Part shown: piece by piece, positions 10,355 through 21,039 of the stretch | Layout of the letters: the number at the start of each line of letters is the position of its first letter | How positions within the stretch are numbered: position 1 is the stretch's first letter | From: Panulirus ornatus | Lineage: Eukaryota > Arthropoda > Malacostraca > Decapoda > Palinuridae | Reading direction: 5' to 3' | DNA length: 64,000 bases | NCBI RefSeq assembly: GCF_036320965.1 | Contig: NC_092235.1 | Span: 3,594,219 to 3,658,218, forward strand | Program-made: the position numbers and the translations under genes | Notes under the pieces: generated by a model | Told to the model about the DNA's origin: nothing | Seen by the model: only the letters and a program-made list of their open reading frames with translations | Databases searched by the model: none

Positions 10355-10355
<1 letters not shown>
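10140..10355 (-). mobile_element. SINE with a 5S rRNA-derived head (SINE3-like)
   Basis: On the minus strand the head at 10355-10277 reads like the 3' two-thirds of 5S rRNA: AAGTTAAGCAAC (box A region), GGTTAGTACTTGGATGGGTG and GGGAACACC through TGCTGTT. It is joined without a gap to the SINE body seen elsewhere here (ATCCCTGGGGATAGGG, CCTGCGTGGCGTACAAGGCG, ACTAAAAGGGG). The body ends near 10140 and lacks the usual LINE-like tail. The 5S internal promoter elements (box A, intermediate element, box C) are recognisable, so it could have been transcribed by RNA polymerase III. A TA array adjoins its 5' end. Confidence 0.8.

Positions 10356-10404
<49 letters not shown>
10356..10404. repeat. (TA)n microsatellite
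   Basis: TA array between the 5S-headed SINE and the tRNA-Ala gene. Confidence 0.95.
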
Positions 10405-10406
<2 letters not shown>

Positions 10407-10440
10407 CACTGAAAACAGTGAATTTCCCAAATAACAAAAA

Positions 10441-10512
10441 TGGAAGCGCCGGGGTTTGAACCCGGGTCCTCTCGCATGCCAAGCGAGTGCTCTACCACTG
10501 AGCTACGCCCCC
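10441..10512 (-). tRNA. tRNA-Ala (anticodon GGC)
   Basis: Folds as a full 72-nt cloverleaf. The seven-base acceptor GGGGGCG pairs with CGCTTCC and includes the alanine identity pair G3:U70. The D arm is GCTC/GAGC, the anticodon stem CTCGC/GCGAG with loop TTGGCAT, and the T arm CCGGG/CCCGG with loop TTCAAAC. Discriminator A follows, then a T-run suitable for polymerase III termination. All stems pair. Anticodon GGC is unusual for an animal alanine tRNA, where AGC is normal. Confidence 0.88.
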
Positions 10513-10513
10513 A

Positions 10514-11006
10514 AGAACATATTTTGTGACATAGTATTATATGAAGTACTGAGATTAATACGGCAAAATAGTGTTTGAACGACCGTTGCCGACTAGCCGG
10601 CAAAATATCCACAGGGTAAATCGCCATGTTGCTGTCGTGTTTTCCTCTCAATTTTCCACGAAGAAATGAGTTTTACTTTTTTATTGTCGTTGCAATAGAC
10701 TGGAACTAAGCTGACCTGGTATGAGGTCAGAGCCCTCATTATCATCCCTGCTAACTACCGGAAGCAGATTAAGTCGTTCCACAACCGATGTCCGGCCCAT
10801 GTTAACTCTGATGTGCCCAGCAGTTGGAGGAGGATCGCCAGAAGCTTCTGGAAGATTTCAAGGACGTCTTGGTGGACCTGACCCTTTCAGATAAGGTCGA
10901 AAACCCCAATTTATTGTGAAGATCTTCACTATAACGTTGGACGAACATACTGAATGTTGCACACATGTGATGCGGACAAAATGAAAAAAGAAAAAGACAA
11001 AAATTA
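10514..11006. other. spacer between two tRNA genes, no gene recognised
   Basis: About 490 bp. A short open stretch on the plus strand near 10727-10880 resembles no family I know. Confidence 0.4.
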
Positions 11007-11078
11007 TGTCTGGTGTGGGTCTCGAACCCACGACCTTGAGTGTGTCAGACTCACGCTCTACCACTGAGCTAACCAGAC
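11007..11078 (-). tRNA. tRNA-Val (anticodon GAC)
   Basis: A 72-nt cloverleaf. Acceptor GTCTGGT pairs fully with ACCAGAC. The D arm is GCTC/GAGC, the anticodon stem TGAGT/ACTCA with loop CTGACAC (GAC), and the T arm GTGGG/CCCAC with loop TTCGAGA. The discriminator is A and a T-run lies downstream. All stems pair. The anticodon reads valine, but GAC is rare in animals and the body resembles lysine-type tRNAs as much as valine ones, so the isotype is less certain than the fold. Confidence 0.8.
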
Positions 11079-11202
11079 AATAGAAAATTCGTCTGTTTCT
11101 TCAATATGAATTAATGAAAATCTTTGCGAGGCAGCGTTAAGAAAAGAGAGATGTCTTTGACGAAATTTACTTGTTTGGCTCCTTCTTTTGTTCCTCAGTA
11201 TC

Positions 11203-11546
11203 GAAAGTGGAGGGAACGAGGAGAAGAGGGAGACCAAATTGGAGGTGGAAAGATGGAGTGAAAAAGATTTTGTGTGATCGGGGCCTGAACATGCAGGAGG
11301 GTGAAAGGAGGGCAAGAAATAGAGTGAATTGGAGTCATGTGGTATACAGGGGTTGACGTGCTGTCAGTGGATTGAAGCAAGGCATGTGAAGCGTCTGGGG
11401 TAAACCATGGAAAGCTGTGTAGGTATGTATATTTGCGTGTGTGGACGTGTGTATGTACATGTGTATGGGGGGGGGGGGGGTTGGCCCATTTCTTTCGTCT
11501 GTTTCCTTGCGCTACCTCGCAAACGCGGGAGACAGCGACAAAGTAT

Positions 11547-11562
<16 letters not shown>
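11203..11562 (+). mobile_element. RTE LINE copy 4, short 5'-truncated 3' end
   Basis: It keeps only the last 50 or so codons ([10 protein letters not shown] to the stop at 11356) and the short-type 3' UTR with a long G-run, then poly(A). It is almost identical to the end of LINE copy 1, so it is recent. Confidence 0.9.
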
Positions 11563-11631
<69 letters not shown>

Positions 11632-11632
11632 T
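11563..11632. repeat. (TA)n microsatellite
   Basis: TA array with one G interruption, grown out of the tail of LINE copy 4. Confidence 0.95.
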
Positions 11633-11669
11633 ATTGAAAAGGATCGCAAATTTGCACGTGATCAAGTAT

Positions 11670-12022
11670 ATTCTTATGAGCTCACAGGGAAAATAAACAC
11701 GATAAGTTCCCAAGTGCACTTTCGTGTAAAACTCACATCATCATGGTAGACACAAGAGAGAAATATAACAGTCAGTTAATATACAACGAAGAGACGTAGC
11801 TAGGACGCCATATGGTAAATATGTGATTGTCCAAGACAGACAACAAGCGTATCATAAACTTATTATGTGGACAAGAAGGTGAATTGTTTACACATTTTAT
11901 CAACATTAAAGTTATCCAATTTGTATAGAACATCACTAATATTAAGATTATAATTCTTTGTGTATTCAGTAATAGAAGATTCAATTACATTTCTCGTGGT
12001 ACTTGAGTTAGAGTTAATAACT
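11670..12022 (-). mobile_element. Penelope-like element remnant, 3' end
   Basis: Bases 11670-11815 match the terminal arm of the Penelope fragment at 46337-46977 (TTCCCAAGTGCACTTTCGTG and GACACAAGAGAGAAATATAA). Bases 11816-12022 on the minus strand match its coding tail, read as S-I-T-E-Y-T-K-N-Y-N-L-N-I-S-D, downstream of the GIY-YIG domain. The nuclease core is missing. Confidence 0.7.
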
Positions 12023-12108
12023 GAGATGGCATTATTAACTCTAATTCCAGTACCACGAGAAATATCATTGAATCTTCTATTATTAAATACACAAAGAATT
12101 ATAAACCT
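11944..12108. repeat. near-palindrome of Penelope sequence
   Basis: Arms of about 80 bp face each other with almost no spacer: ATAATTCTTTGTGTATTCAG on the left mirrors AAATACACAAAGAATTATAA on the right, and TAACTGAGATGGCATTATTA lies near the centre. It could form a long hairpin. Confidence 0.75.
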
Positions 12109-12269
12109 TGAGGAAGCAACATGGCGGTCAAAAATAAGCTGCAGGAATGAAGTTTATGAATGGAATATCAGTGAGACGATCCAAATGACGAATGAATGAG
12201 AGCGTAGTCAACATACAATATAAAAGGACATATTATGAATGGCAGCCAGGCAAGTAACGGCCCAACTGA

Positions 12270-12760
12270 ATGGAAGGATTTAAAAGTTCGCGTTATATGA
12301 AGAATTTTGATAGATTATCCAAATTTCCATTCCAGTTATGAAACTTAATGGTTGTGTTCAGTTCTAGAGACAAAGTTAAAAGGTTTGTGTTTCAGAGATG
12401 AACCACAAACGATATCGTTAAATTAACTGACATTAAAATTTGTCAATTAAGTAAATCATTTTGTACAATAGCTGTAATTTGACAGAGTTAAAAGTTCGCA
12501 GTTTCATTACAATTCTAATTTAAAAGTTTGAGATTCAATGATGGTTTGCAGAAGCTTAACGTACATTTAAGTTTTGTGTTTATATAACGTATCTTAAAGG
12601 ACTCTGGTAAAATAACGCAGCTGGAAGGTTTACGTTCAAATGACGGTGTTTAAATGTTTATTGATGAATGGTAGATTTAAATGGATAGATTTTAAGTTCG
12701 CGTTTTCATGAGCGACTTTAAACCTTGTGGTTGAATGTCACAGTTTAAATGTTGGTATGT
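12270..12760. repeat. degenerate tandem repeat, period about 40 bp
   Basis: The word TTTAAAAGTTCGCG and decayed versions (TTTAAGTTCGCG, TTAAAAGTTCGCAG, TTTAAAAGTTTGAG) recur roughly every 35-45 bp, suggesting an old minisatellite. The rest of 12110-13294 holds no gene I can recognise. Confidence 0.4.
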
Positions 12761-13114
12761 ACAATGTTGACCAGATGGCGGTAGTGTGTAGACACAGCCA
12801 TACCAGGTCGTATTTATCATCATTAAAGTCACCTTCCTTACTTACTTATGGCGGCGATGAAATTCACTGGTTCTTGATTGTGCACCAATTAACCTATCAG
12901 ATAATGGTACAATGTTTGCCTGGTGTTGCATATATCACGTCTGTTGTTGAAACACAAGAATGCCAGGTGACTTTGGGAGTGGATGATAATGTAAAGATCA
13001 ATATAAATGTGGGAAATCTTGAACCGCCATCACCAGACACAACACATGTTTGGATCTGGCGGGGGGAGGGACTTGCCTGTGACGTCACGATGCCCCGCCT
13101 CCAGCCTGGCGCTG

Positions 13115-13118
<4 letters not shown>

Positions 13119-13154
<36 letters not shown>
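13119..13154. repeat. (GT)n microsatellite
   Basis: About 18 GT units. Confidence 0.95.
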
Positions 13155-13156
<2 letters not shown>

Positions 13157-13294
13157 ACTATTTGTGCATTATGGGAGAGAGTTATACACTCGTGTTGTCC
13201 CGTCTCTTAACCTTATAAGTATATACTATACATTTGCTCCTGGAATATGTTCAGTTTAGTAAGTTAGAGAGAACTTCCAAATTTATTTTCGCCT

Positions 13295-13377
13295 GGCAGG
13301 ATGGCCGGGTGGTTTAAGGCGCTGCTTTCAAATCATTGTCTGGTCTTCCGGGCGTGGGTTCGAGTCCCGCTCCTGAT
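13295..13377 (+). pseudogene. tRNA-Leu (CAA) pseudogene
   Basis: A leucine-type tRNA of 83 nt with a long variable arm: GATGGCCGGGTGG, loop TTCAAAT with anticodon CAA, and T arm GTGGGTTCGAGTCCCGC. The acceptor has a mismatch at the second pair, and the anticodon stem (CTGCT with CATTG) pairs badly. It is probably a pseudogene or a SINE head. Confidence 0.65.
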
Positions 13378-13740
13378 AAACATTTATCTTTCTTTTTTCC
13401 ATAAAACATGACTAACCCAGAGACAGCAGGAACCAACAGAGCAAGGTTGGTTGGGACACAAGATATACACTAATCCCTGGGATCTTTCCATCCAATGGAA
13501 AATGAAAAACATGAAATTGGAAAAACTTATTTTTACCTGAAAACATGTTGACTTATATTCATGTAATGGTTACGAAAACTAAACAATATACACCAAGATG
13601 AGTATAGGTTCAAAATACTGTTACAAGGACAGATCAAGACAAAATCATGGTTCGTGGAGTTTAATTCTTTTAACTCAGTGTAACACCGGTATGTGGTATA
13701 TTTAGACCATATTGTCTTGTTATATTAGGAATAGGCAACT
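13378..13740. other. intergenic, no feature recognised
   Basis: No ORF, RNA or clear repeat was seen between the tRNA-like unit and the microsatellite block. Confidence 0.4.
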
Positions 13741-13774
13741 GTATTGAAGGTTTTACCGTTATTATCATTATAGT

Positions 13775-14540
13775 ACAGTACTATCTATCATAATTACATC
13801 ATTATTATTACTATTATCATTATCATTATCATTATTATTATCATTATTGTTATTATCATTATAGTACAGTACTATTTATCATAATTACATCATTATTATT
13901 ACTATTATCATTATTATTATCATTATTGTTATTATCATTATAGTACAGTACTATTTATCATAATTACATCATTATTATTACTATTATCATTATTATTATC
14001 ATTATTATTATCATTATTGTTATTATCATTATAGTACAGTACTATTTATCATAATTACATCATTATTATTACTCTTATTATCATCAACAATTTTATAATC
14101 ATTATCATCATTATAGTGCAGTATCATTTGATATAATCATATTATCATTATTACTATTATCATTATTATTATCATCATTATTATCATTATTGTTATTATC
14201 ATTATTTTCATTATTATCATTATTACTATCATTATTGTCATTATTATCATTATTATAATTATCATAATTATCATTGTTATCATTATCATTATTATCATTA
14301 TTATTATCATTATTATTATCATTATTATTATCATTATTACTATCATTATTGTCATTATTATCATTATTATAATTATCATAATTATCATTGTTATCATTAT
14401 CATTATTATCATTATTATTATCATTATTATTATCATTATTATTATCATTATTACTATCATTATTGTCATTATTATCATTATTATAATTATCATAATTATC
14501 ATTGTTATTATTATCATTATTATCATTATTATTATTATTA

Positions 14541-14631
<91 letters not shown>

Positions 14632-14790
14632 CATCATCATCATTATTAGCATCATCATTACTATTATGTATCATTATCATTATCATCATCATTATCATTA
14701 TCATTACCATTATCACTATCATTATCATTATCATCATCATCATTATTATCATTATTATGATCATTATGATTATAATTATCATTAAGTATA
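13775..14790. repeat. (ATT/ATC)n microsatellite block with longer repeat units
   Basis: About 1 kb of trinucleotide repeats. In the first part a unit beginning TAGTACAGTACTAT and running through CATAATTACATCATTATTAT recurs four times (near 13772, 13862, 13942 and 14032), then a decayed one. In the second part a unit of about 115 bp with TCATTATTGTCATTATTATC recurs about three times (14230-14500). The poly-Asn, poly-Ile and poly-Leu readings are artefacts. Confidence 0.9.
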
Positions 14791-14799
14791 GTATATCTG

Positions 14800-15394
14800 G
14801 TACTGAAGGATACAATATGCTGGTTATCAAGTGGGAAGTTAGATATGGTATGGATTGTCACTTCACATGTAGGTTAGTAGGAAATATATTGTGTACCTAA
14901 CGTGTGTTGTTGGGCATTATAATCGTCCGATAATGATAATGATTAAATCTTATTTCCTGATCTTATCAGTTTTAAAACCAGATATATGAAATATCTTTCG
15001 TTGACCATATTTTGGTCTACAGTTCAGTATGTACATGTGTGTGTGGTCTTAAGATTTAGGTGACTATGTATTGGAATTCACTGGCAGGTGTGGTACACAT
15101 TATCACCGAGCCTGAGTCTCAAAGATCAAGGTCATGGGTTCGAATCTCCAACATTCAGTATGTTCATCCAACTTTATAGTGAAGATCTTGACGATGAATT
15201 AGGATTTGGACATTATCTGAAAGCGATGGGTCAAAGATCAGTGATTTTAAGAGTTTAGTGAGATAGTATTGAAGTGGAGAGTGTAGTGGCTGAGGCCAAG
15301 GACCAGTGGTGTCCAGAGAGTAGTGAAGATAATGACCATTGTCCTGCCCCATTAGGCCGGGTCAAATGGCACTTAGTGAGGTAAAGGGTTAGAG
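14800..15394. other. intergenic, no gene recognised
   Basis: It contains a weak tRNA-like fragment near 15100-15155 with a B-box-like GGGTTCGAATC but no supporting arms, and scattered TAGTGAAGAT words. Confidence 0.4.
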
Positions 15395-15870
15395 TCAAGA
15401 ACAGAGGAAGTATTTTGGGAGCAAGTGAGTGAGTATGTCAGCAGTTATGATGCAAGAGACCAGGTATTAGTGATGGTGATTTAAATGTGAAGGTAAGTAA
15501 TGTGGCAGTGGAGGGTATAACTGAGGCCCATGGAAATGGTGAACAACTTGTGTTGTGTGTGTGTAAAGGACTGGTGATTGGGATTACCTGGTTTGTAAAA
15601 TGTGATATACACAAATGTACGTATGTAAGTAGGAGAGATGGTCAGCGGGCATGACTGGATTACATGTTTAATGAAAGACGTGTAAAAGAAGGACTTTTGG
15701 ATGTAAATGTGCTGATAGGGGCTGCTGGAGGCGACAGTGGAGACGACAGTGAAGATCTGAAGAGGTTTTCGGAAAAGAGGAAACAATGTCGGGGAGAAGA
15801 GGTGGCGAGAGGAAGTGAACTTGGAAAAGAGACTTGTGTGAAGAAATACCAAGAGAGATTGAGTGCCACA
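15395..15870 (+). mobile_element. old RTE LINE endonuclease fragment
   Basis: It aligns by eye with about 1295-1795 of LINE copy 1: the words GAAGTATTTTGGGAGCAA, AAGTAATGTGGCAGT, GGTGAACAACTTGT, AAGGACTGGTGATTGGGA and GTAAGTAGGAGAGATGG are shared with many substitutions, indels and stops. No other LINE part is attached. Confidence 0.75.
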
Positions 15871-18800
15871 TACACTCTTACTGTGTAAATATCCCTTTCT
15901 ATGAGATTACGTAAAGATGTTGATGAACAGAGGAGTTGGGATATGACATGAAAAAGTTAAGAGAATAAATGAAGGAAAGCTTGAGATACACAGATGACTG
16001 GCGGACCGCCATGATGGTTGTCAATCTAGCCAGCTGGGTTATTATTTATAAATTGTTTTTAGTTGTAGGTCCAAGTTTGTTGTCAGGATATACTGTTGAC
16101 TGCCAGTGAGTACCTGGCTGGCGCGGGTGCCACAAGGCTGGGTCAAGTGTAGTGTAAGTGTGGTCTAGGGATGGTGTGTGTACCACTTGTAGATGATGGG
16201 CCGCATCATGACCTGCCCGTTATAACATCTTGACCAACACCTGCTGCTGCTACACTTGCAACTCTCCTTTTCTAAGGCCGTTTTTATGTTTCATGTGACT
16301 TTCCTTTTTTTGAATCATTCTAATGCTATAGTTACAAAATTATTTCTACTATGGAGTTTCTGTGAAAATATATTCAGAAAGCACATCGCTGTCGTCTTCC
16401 AGGCATTGCCCATCTGATACAATAATTGGTAGTAATTAGATTTCAGATGATGAGATATAGTTGTACTCCTCATGACTAACGGTGTTGTTCTTTGGCAATA
16501 CATTGTGCTGATCTAAGTTTATACGTATTACAGTAACGGTCTGAGAAGTTGATGATATTCCAGCTAAAGTTACAGAGTACATCAGTAAACATACCTCTTA
16601 CATAACTAACCCTGCCTGCCACCTGTGAGAGAAAGAAACTCTCATGATCTTAATGTGTTCATTTGGAAGGATTCTAATGCCTGGTATCAAGGAAATGATA
16701 TGCATACTGTAATACAGTGATCAATATTGTAGGTCATAATGTAAGTGTTGTGTGACTAACTATAGCTGTAATATTACCTGTTCATTCTTGCTACTAACAC
16801 ATGACACCAAGTTGTCTGTTAGTCTTATTACGTACATTAATACACTGTTGTCTTGGCTTTACATCTCTACTAATGATGACACCTAAATCCTTCTCCTACC
16901 TTGATAGTTTTATTTCCACATCTTAAGATGATACTGTAGTTTGCCTGCTATGTGTACACAGTGTAAACATATGTCTACGGTGAATATCACTGGCCATTAT
17001 ACACTGACGTTGTTCAGCAATGTAGACCCAGGAGAGAACCTTAGACAGCATTACGATATTTTGTGATGGACGAAAACTTGACTCAATACAAGAAAAATGA
17101 TTACACCTTTACTGAGTCTGAGAACCTATCATTGATTGTCATAGAATCCAGATGCAAAAAATATATTGCTACCGGATTTCTATAGAAAGTACGTGGGACA
17201 TTGATGTTAAGCAAATTATTTTATACGATAATGAATTAAATCCCATAACTTTTCTGGAGCACAGGGTACAGAAATGTATGTAACGTGAAACCGGTAGAAT
17301 TAATATATCTAACATAAAGATTTCTATTTTGCAGATAACATAAATGTTTTACATGTAGAAATCAGTAATATCTTCGACAATCTAAACATAATACCATCAA
17401 ATTTTATATTACAAGCTTTTTATCCGGGTTTTACGTATTAGAACGATATTGCTTACAGAAAACTAATGTAGTTATTATCAGCACAAGGTTTAGAAGGTCT
17501 TAAACAAGTTATGAGTTTATATTCTTCAACACTCTAGAAAGATCCATTCAGTATACTGTGAAAAATAGACTTGCTTTTTTGAGGCGATGAATGCTTATGA
17601 AAAATCATCGACGTTTTCCTTAAAAATATTCTTTATGAATTGAAATCAAGTATTTTTTTTGAGAACATGTTTCTGAATAGCAACAAGACACAGTCAAATC
17701 TAACAAGCTAAAGTTCATCAAATGACAAAGAATATATGCGAATCTAACAATCTTATTAATATCATAAAACCAAATATGTTGCACAAATTCTTCAAATCAT
17801 CAAAAGTAGTAAAAGAGAAGCCATCCGTAGATAACTTGTTACTCCCGGCATAAACACTTATAGGCGGAATCCGGTAACACCTCTTGAATAGCATGTGGAA
17901 GACAGAGTAGAGTGGCTAGGCTCAGAAGCATGTTCTCCACTTCAACTGACTAATGATATGTTAAGACAACACAAACCACATACATCCATTGTGAGGATGG
18001 AATCAGGGATGAAACATCTATAACTAGAAAGGTTAAAGATACAAAGATGGTGAAATACCTTTACCTGGGATCAGTAGCACCTGTGGTAATGGACACACCT
18101 TTGTAATGCTTGATCACTTACAACTGATCAACTTTAATACGAAAGTCTTAGGTATTGTCCCTCAGGAAAACTTTTTATAAATATTTATAAAACACATATA
18201 TATGTTAGATATACACTATCTCTAGAATATATCTTTACCCGGGACATGTTACACTTGTGTGGATAGACACAACTTTGTAATGCATGATCCATTACACGAA
18301 ATGAACTTCACTAACGAAGAGTTATACAACGCGTTGTTGGAGAACATTAATCAAATACCTATACATGATTTTTTTCTTAGATGAGAAGCATTTATTAGAA
18401 GTGAGCATAAAGAAATGATGATGAAAGAAAAGGGACATAGATGTAAATATTTTGTTAAAAAATGAAATACTAGCTCCTTGTTCTTTTTTTTCAGATACCC
18501 AGAAGAAAATATATTCTGTAGTTTACTTATGTATATGTTTATGTTTTTCACAACTATTCTAATCTTTAATGTTTTAGAATTCTGGCTTAAAGAACTTGGT
18601 TCTGAACAACTATCATAATGCAATACAATACATATTTATCATAAACAAATTATTTATCACAGTAACCATTATGTTTGTACCTGATTCTTTACGTCCTCAT
18701 GTAAGACACAAGCACACTACCATTAATTTTTCATTAGGTATTTGTCATTATCATTTTACTGTGAGTTACATAGAGTTAGATGCATGTTGCCACGGGCTCA

Positions 18801-18880
18801 CTGTTCCCACGGGCTACTGTTAATCAGGATGTTTGAACACGTAAGAGCTGATCTGTTATTTGAACACGTTGTTGAATGGG
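15871..18880. other. 3-kb AT-rich intergenic stretch, no gene recognised
   Basis: Only short chance ORFs. I see no tRNA, known element or tandem array. It may hold old unrecognised repeats or intron sequence. Confidence 0.5.
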
Positions 18881-19111
18881 TGTTGACGGACTCCCATATA
18901 ACCCCTGCCAGTGTGACCTGAGGGGACACACTGGCCAGCATCGTCACACTGTTCACTAGAGTGTGTCGTAGTGTGTCATAAGACTATAGCCCAGAGTACT
19001 ACAGATGGACGTACACGTTTTGTTGTAATAAATCTACAAAGGCCGCCTGATCTTCATTGAGTACCACAGATGAAGAAGACCTGATTTCCTTCCTCTCAAC
19101 TCAACCTTACA
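18881..19111 (+). mobile_element. probable 5' LTR of a Ty3/gypsy element
   Basis: About 231 bp beginning TGTTGACGGACTCCC and ending CCTTACA, with a TATA-like CATATAACC near its start and AATAAA at 19028-19033. Two bases later comes TGGTGGCAGTGACG, a typical TGG-starting primer-binding site. Gag-like coding follows at 20460. No second LTR was found in the window, so the left boundary is tentative. Confidence 0.5.
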
Positions 19112-19113
19112 AA

Positions 19114-19131
19114 TGGTGGCAGTGACGTAAG
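19114..19131 (+). other. probable primer-binding site
   Basis: TGGTGGCAGTGACGTAAG sits two bases after the LTR, where the 3' end of a tRNA would prime minus-strand DNA. The tRNA species is not assigned. Confidence 0.4.
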
Positions 19132-19545
19132 AACCCACGTGACCACACACGACCGTCACATCTACTTCATATTTCTACGTCTGGTGTTGCCAGCAGTCAT
19201 ACAAGCCTACCTGACACAGTCCTGGTGCTCCCTCCTGTGGACTTTAAGGGCGGAACCCACGGCCGGCTATGTGCTCCATCACCCGTACCTCAATGCAGTG
19301 AAGATACGTCTTTATTGCACTGCTGACACTCTGCCGCTTGCAAGGGACATCAAGACAGCGCCACCGCCGTGCAGTGTTGTCATCACATCCAGACGTGTCA
19401 AGCAAGGTCAGCCATCCTGCCAACACCAACGTGGAGGTCATCTTGTCAACCGCTCCAGAGACGCACCATCAGCAGCCGTGGCGACATCCCAGACGTCAGC
19501 ATCGCGTGGTCCAGTCCTTGTCGCTCACTCAACTTTCCTGCTAGC

Positions 19546-19760
19546 GAATCGCTACTCTGCACACATCTTCACCTCGCGACACTCAGCGAGCCGCTACTCT
19601 GCACACATCTTCACCTCGCTACACCCAGCGAGTCGCTACTCTGCACACATCTTCACCTCGCTACACCCAGCGAGTCGCTCCTCTGCACACATCACCTCGC
19701 TACACCCAGCCAGCCGCTACTCTGCACACATCTCCACCTCGCTACACCCAAGACGTCTTC
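19546..19760 (+). repeat. 42-bp minisatellite, 5 copies, in the gypsy leader
   Basis: Units begin GCTACTCTGCACACATCTTC and include ACCTCGCTACACCCAGCGAG. There are five copies, one three bases short. The period is a multiple of three, so a 233-codon ORF (19139-19840) runs through it with a 14-residue repeat. That ORF resembles no known protein, and I treat the array as leader sequence. Confidence 0.85.
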
Positions 19761-19840
19761 GTAAGCGAATCTCCCATTCAGATAAGAACTGTGTCAAAAT
19801 GGTTCACTCTGTGAGGTATGCTCTTTTTGTGTGTTACTAG

Positions 19841-20219
19841 TTCCTAGTCTATAAATATAGACATTTATATATTTTGGGTAATATGATTATTCATCTTTGT
19901 AGTTTAGCAAATTAATCTAAGGTTTCAGTTATTCTCGCATATATTCTTTCTTATGTTTTCATACATTGGTACTATTGTTTTTGGTGATGATTACTTTCAT
20001 ATATAGAGTCCATTACTGATATCTTATACTATTATGTCCACCTCTCATATACAGAGTCTTGTATTCATATGTTATACTGTTATGCCAGCCTTTTATTGCC
20101 TTTATTTCATTACAATATTGTCAAATGATATTCATGTTATGTATTTTGTATTAGGTCAATAGTGTTAATTATATCTTAAATATTTTTGGGGGGCTATTAC
20201 TTACACACTTTATGTAAGA
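19841..20219. other. leader/intergenic, no feature recognised
   Basis: AT-rich sequence between the minisatellite leader and the gag-like region. Confidence 0.4.
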
Positions 20220-20985
20220 TTGTATTACATGTCCGAAGATATTCCACGCGGTAATCGTAAAGGTTCATACGTACTCAGGAATTTACCTAGAATCCCTTAT
20301 TATAAACGGAACCAGCCTTCTAAAATGGCGACGTCGCACAAAGATGTTTTGACAGATTCTGGTGACACATATGACCCACAGAAACCTTCTCACACGTTAC
20401 CACACCCACACCCACCTCCCCCTCCACATCACAAAAACTCAGGACAATCAATTGCTTCACAAAAAAAACTGTTTTCACACTAAAACAAGCTAGGGAACCA
20501 CACGAGCTATTTGATGGTAAACTGTCAAATTTTGATCGGTGGATTAGAAATGCAGAGGACATTGTTGAACATAATGGCGATTCAGGAGACAGAGCGTTTA
20601 TATCGGCTGCTAAAAACCTCATTGATTTCAACCAGCCTAACAGTTAAGCTAGGGTTGTCTATGACTCAGATGACATTGGAACCTGTACATCTTGGGAGGA
20701 ATTTAAAACGTTGTTTACATCAGGTTGTGAGGAATCATTCTCAGATAGTTTACTACACGTCCTTTTACGTGCTCTTAACACAACATACTTGGATGATACG
20801 TCAGTCCCTGATCACTGGAGTACCTTACATGGAAGAATGAGATTAGTTAGGCAGGATTATGAATCCTTACCCTGGATGTCGGCCATGATGAATCCTGAAA
20901 CTCATATGCAAACATTCATGCGTTTATTACACATAACCTTCATTCTAAATGACTTGACCTCCAGACGTAAGTCAGCGATTACTTA
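20220..20985 (+). pseudogene. Ty3/gypsy gag-like remnant
   Basis: An endogenous retroelement capsid-type region. An N-terminal part with a P-H-P-H-P-P-P-P-P stretch ends in a stop at 20481-20483. In a second frame the codons K-Q-A-R-E-P and L-F-D-G-K-L-S-N-F-D-R-W resemble the start of gypsy Gag capsid domains, broken by a TAA near 20646. A third frame continues with S-W-E-E-F and H-W-S-T-L-H to about 20985. No nucleocapsid zinc knuckle, protease or reverse transcriptase follows; the element is interrupted. Gag shells the RNA genome in related elements, but this copy cannot be functional. Confidence 0.55.
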
Positions 20986-21039
20986 ATGAGAACATCGACC
21001 CTTCATTGTGGATCGGTAACAAAAGTGTTGAATTACACG

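Noticed and set aside
10337..10651. Minus-strand ORF resembling a small protein (S-S-V-V-E-H-S-L)
   Set aside because: It is the translation of the tRNA-Ala gene plus TA repeats, a common false gene.
12727..13218. 163-codon plus-strand ORF
   Set aside because: It runs through a GT microsatellite into valine/cysteine repeats, has no recognisable domain, and overlaps degenerate repeats.
14111..14830. Poly-Asn, poly-Ile and poly-Leu ORFs
   Set aside because: Direct readings of ATT/ATC microsatellite in different frames.
15100..15155. A tRNA gene
   Set aside because: It has a B-box-like GGGTTCGAATC, but no pairing acceptor, D arm or anticodon stem.
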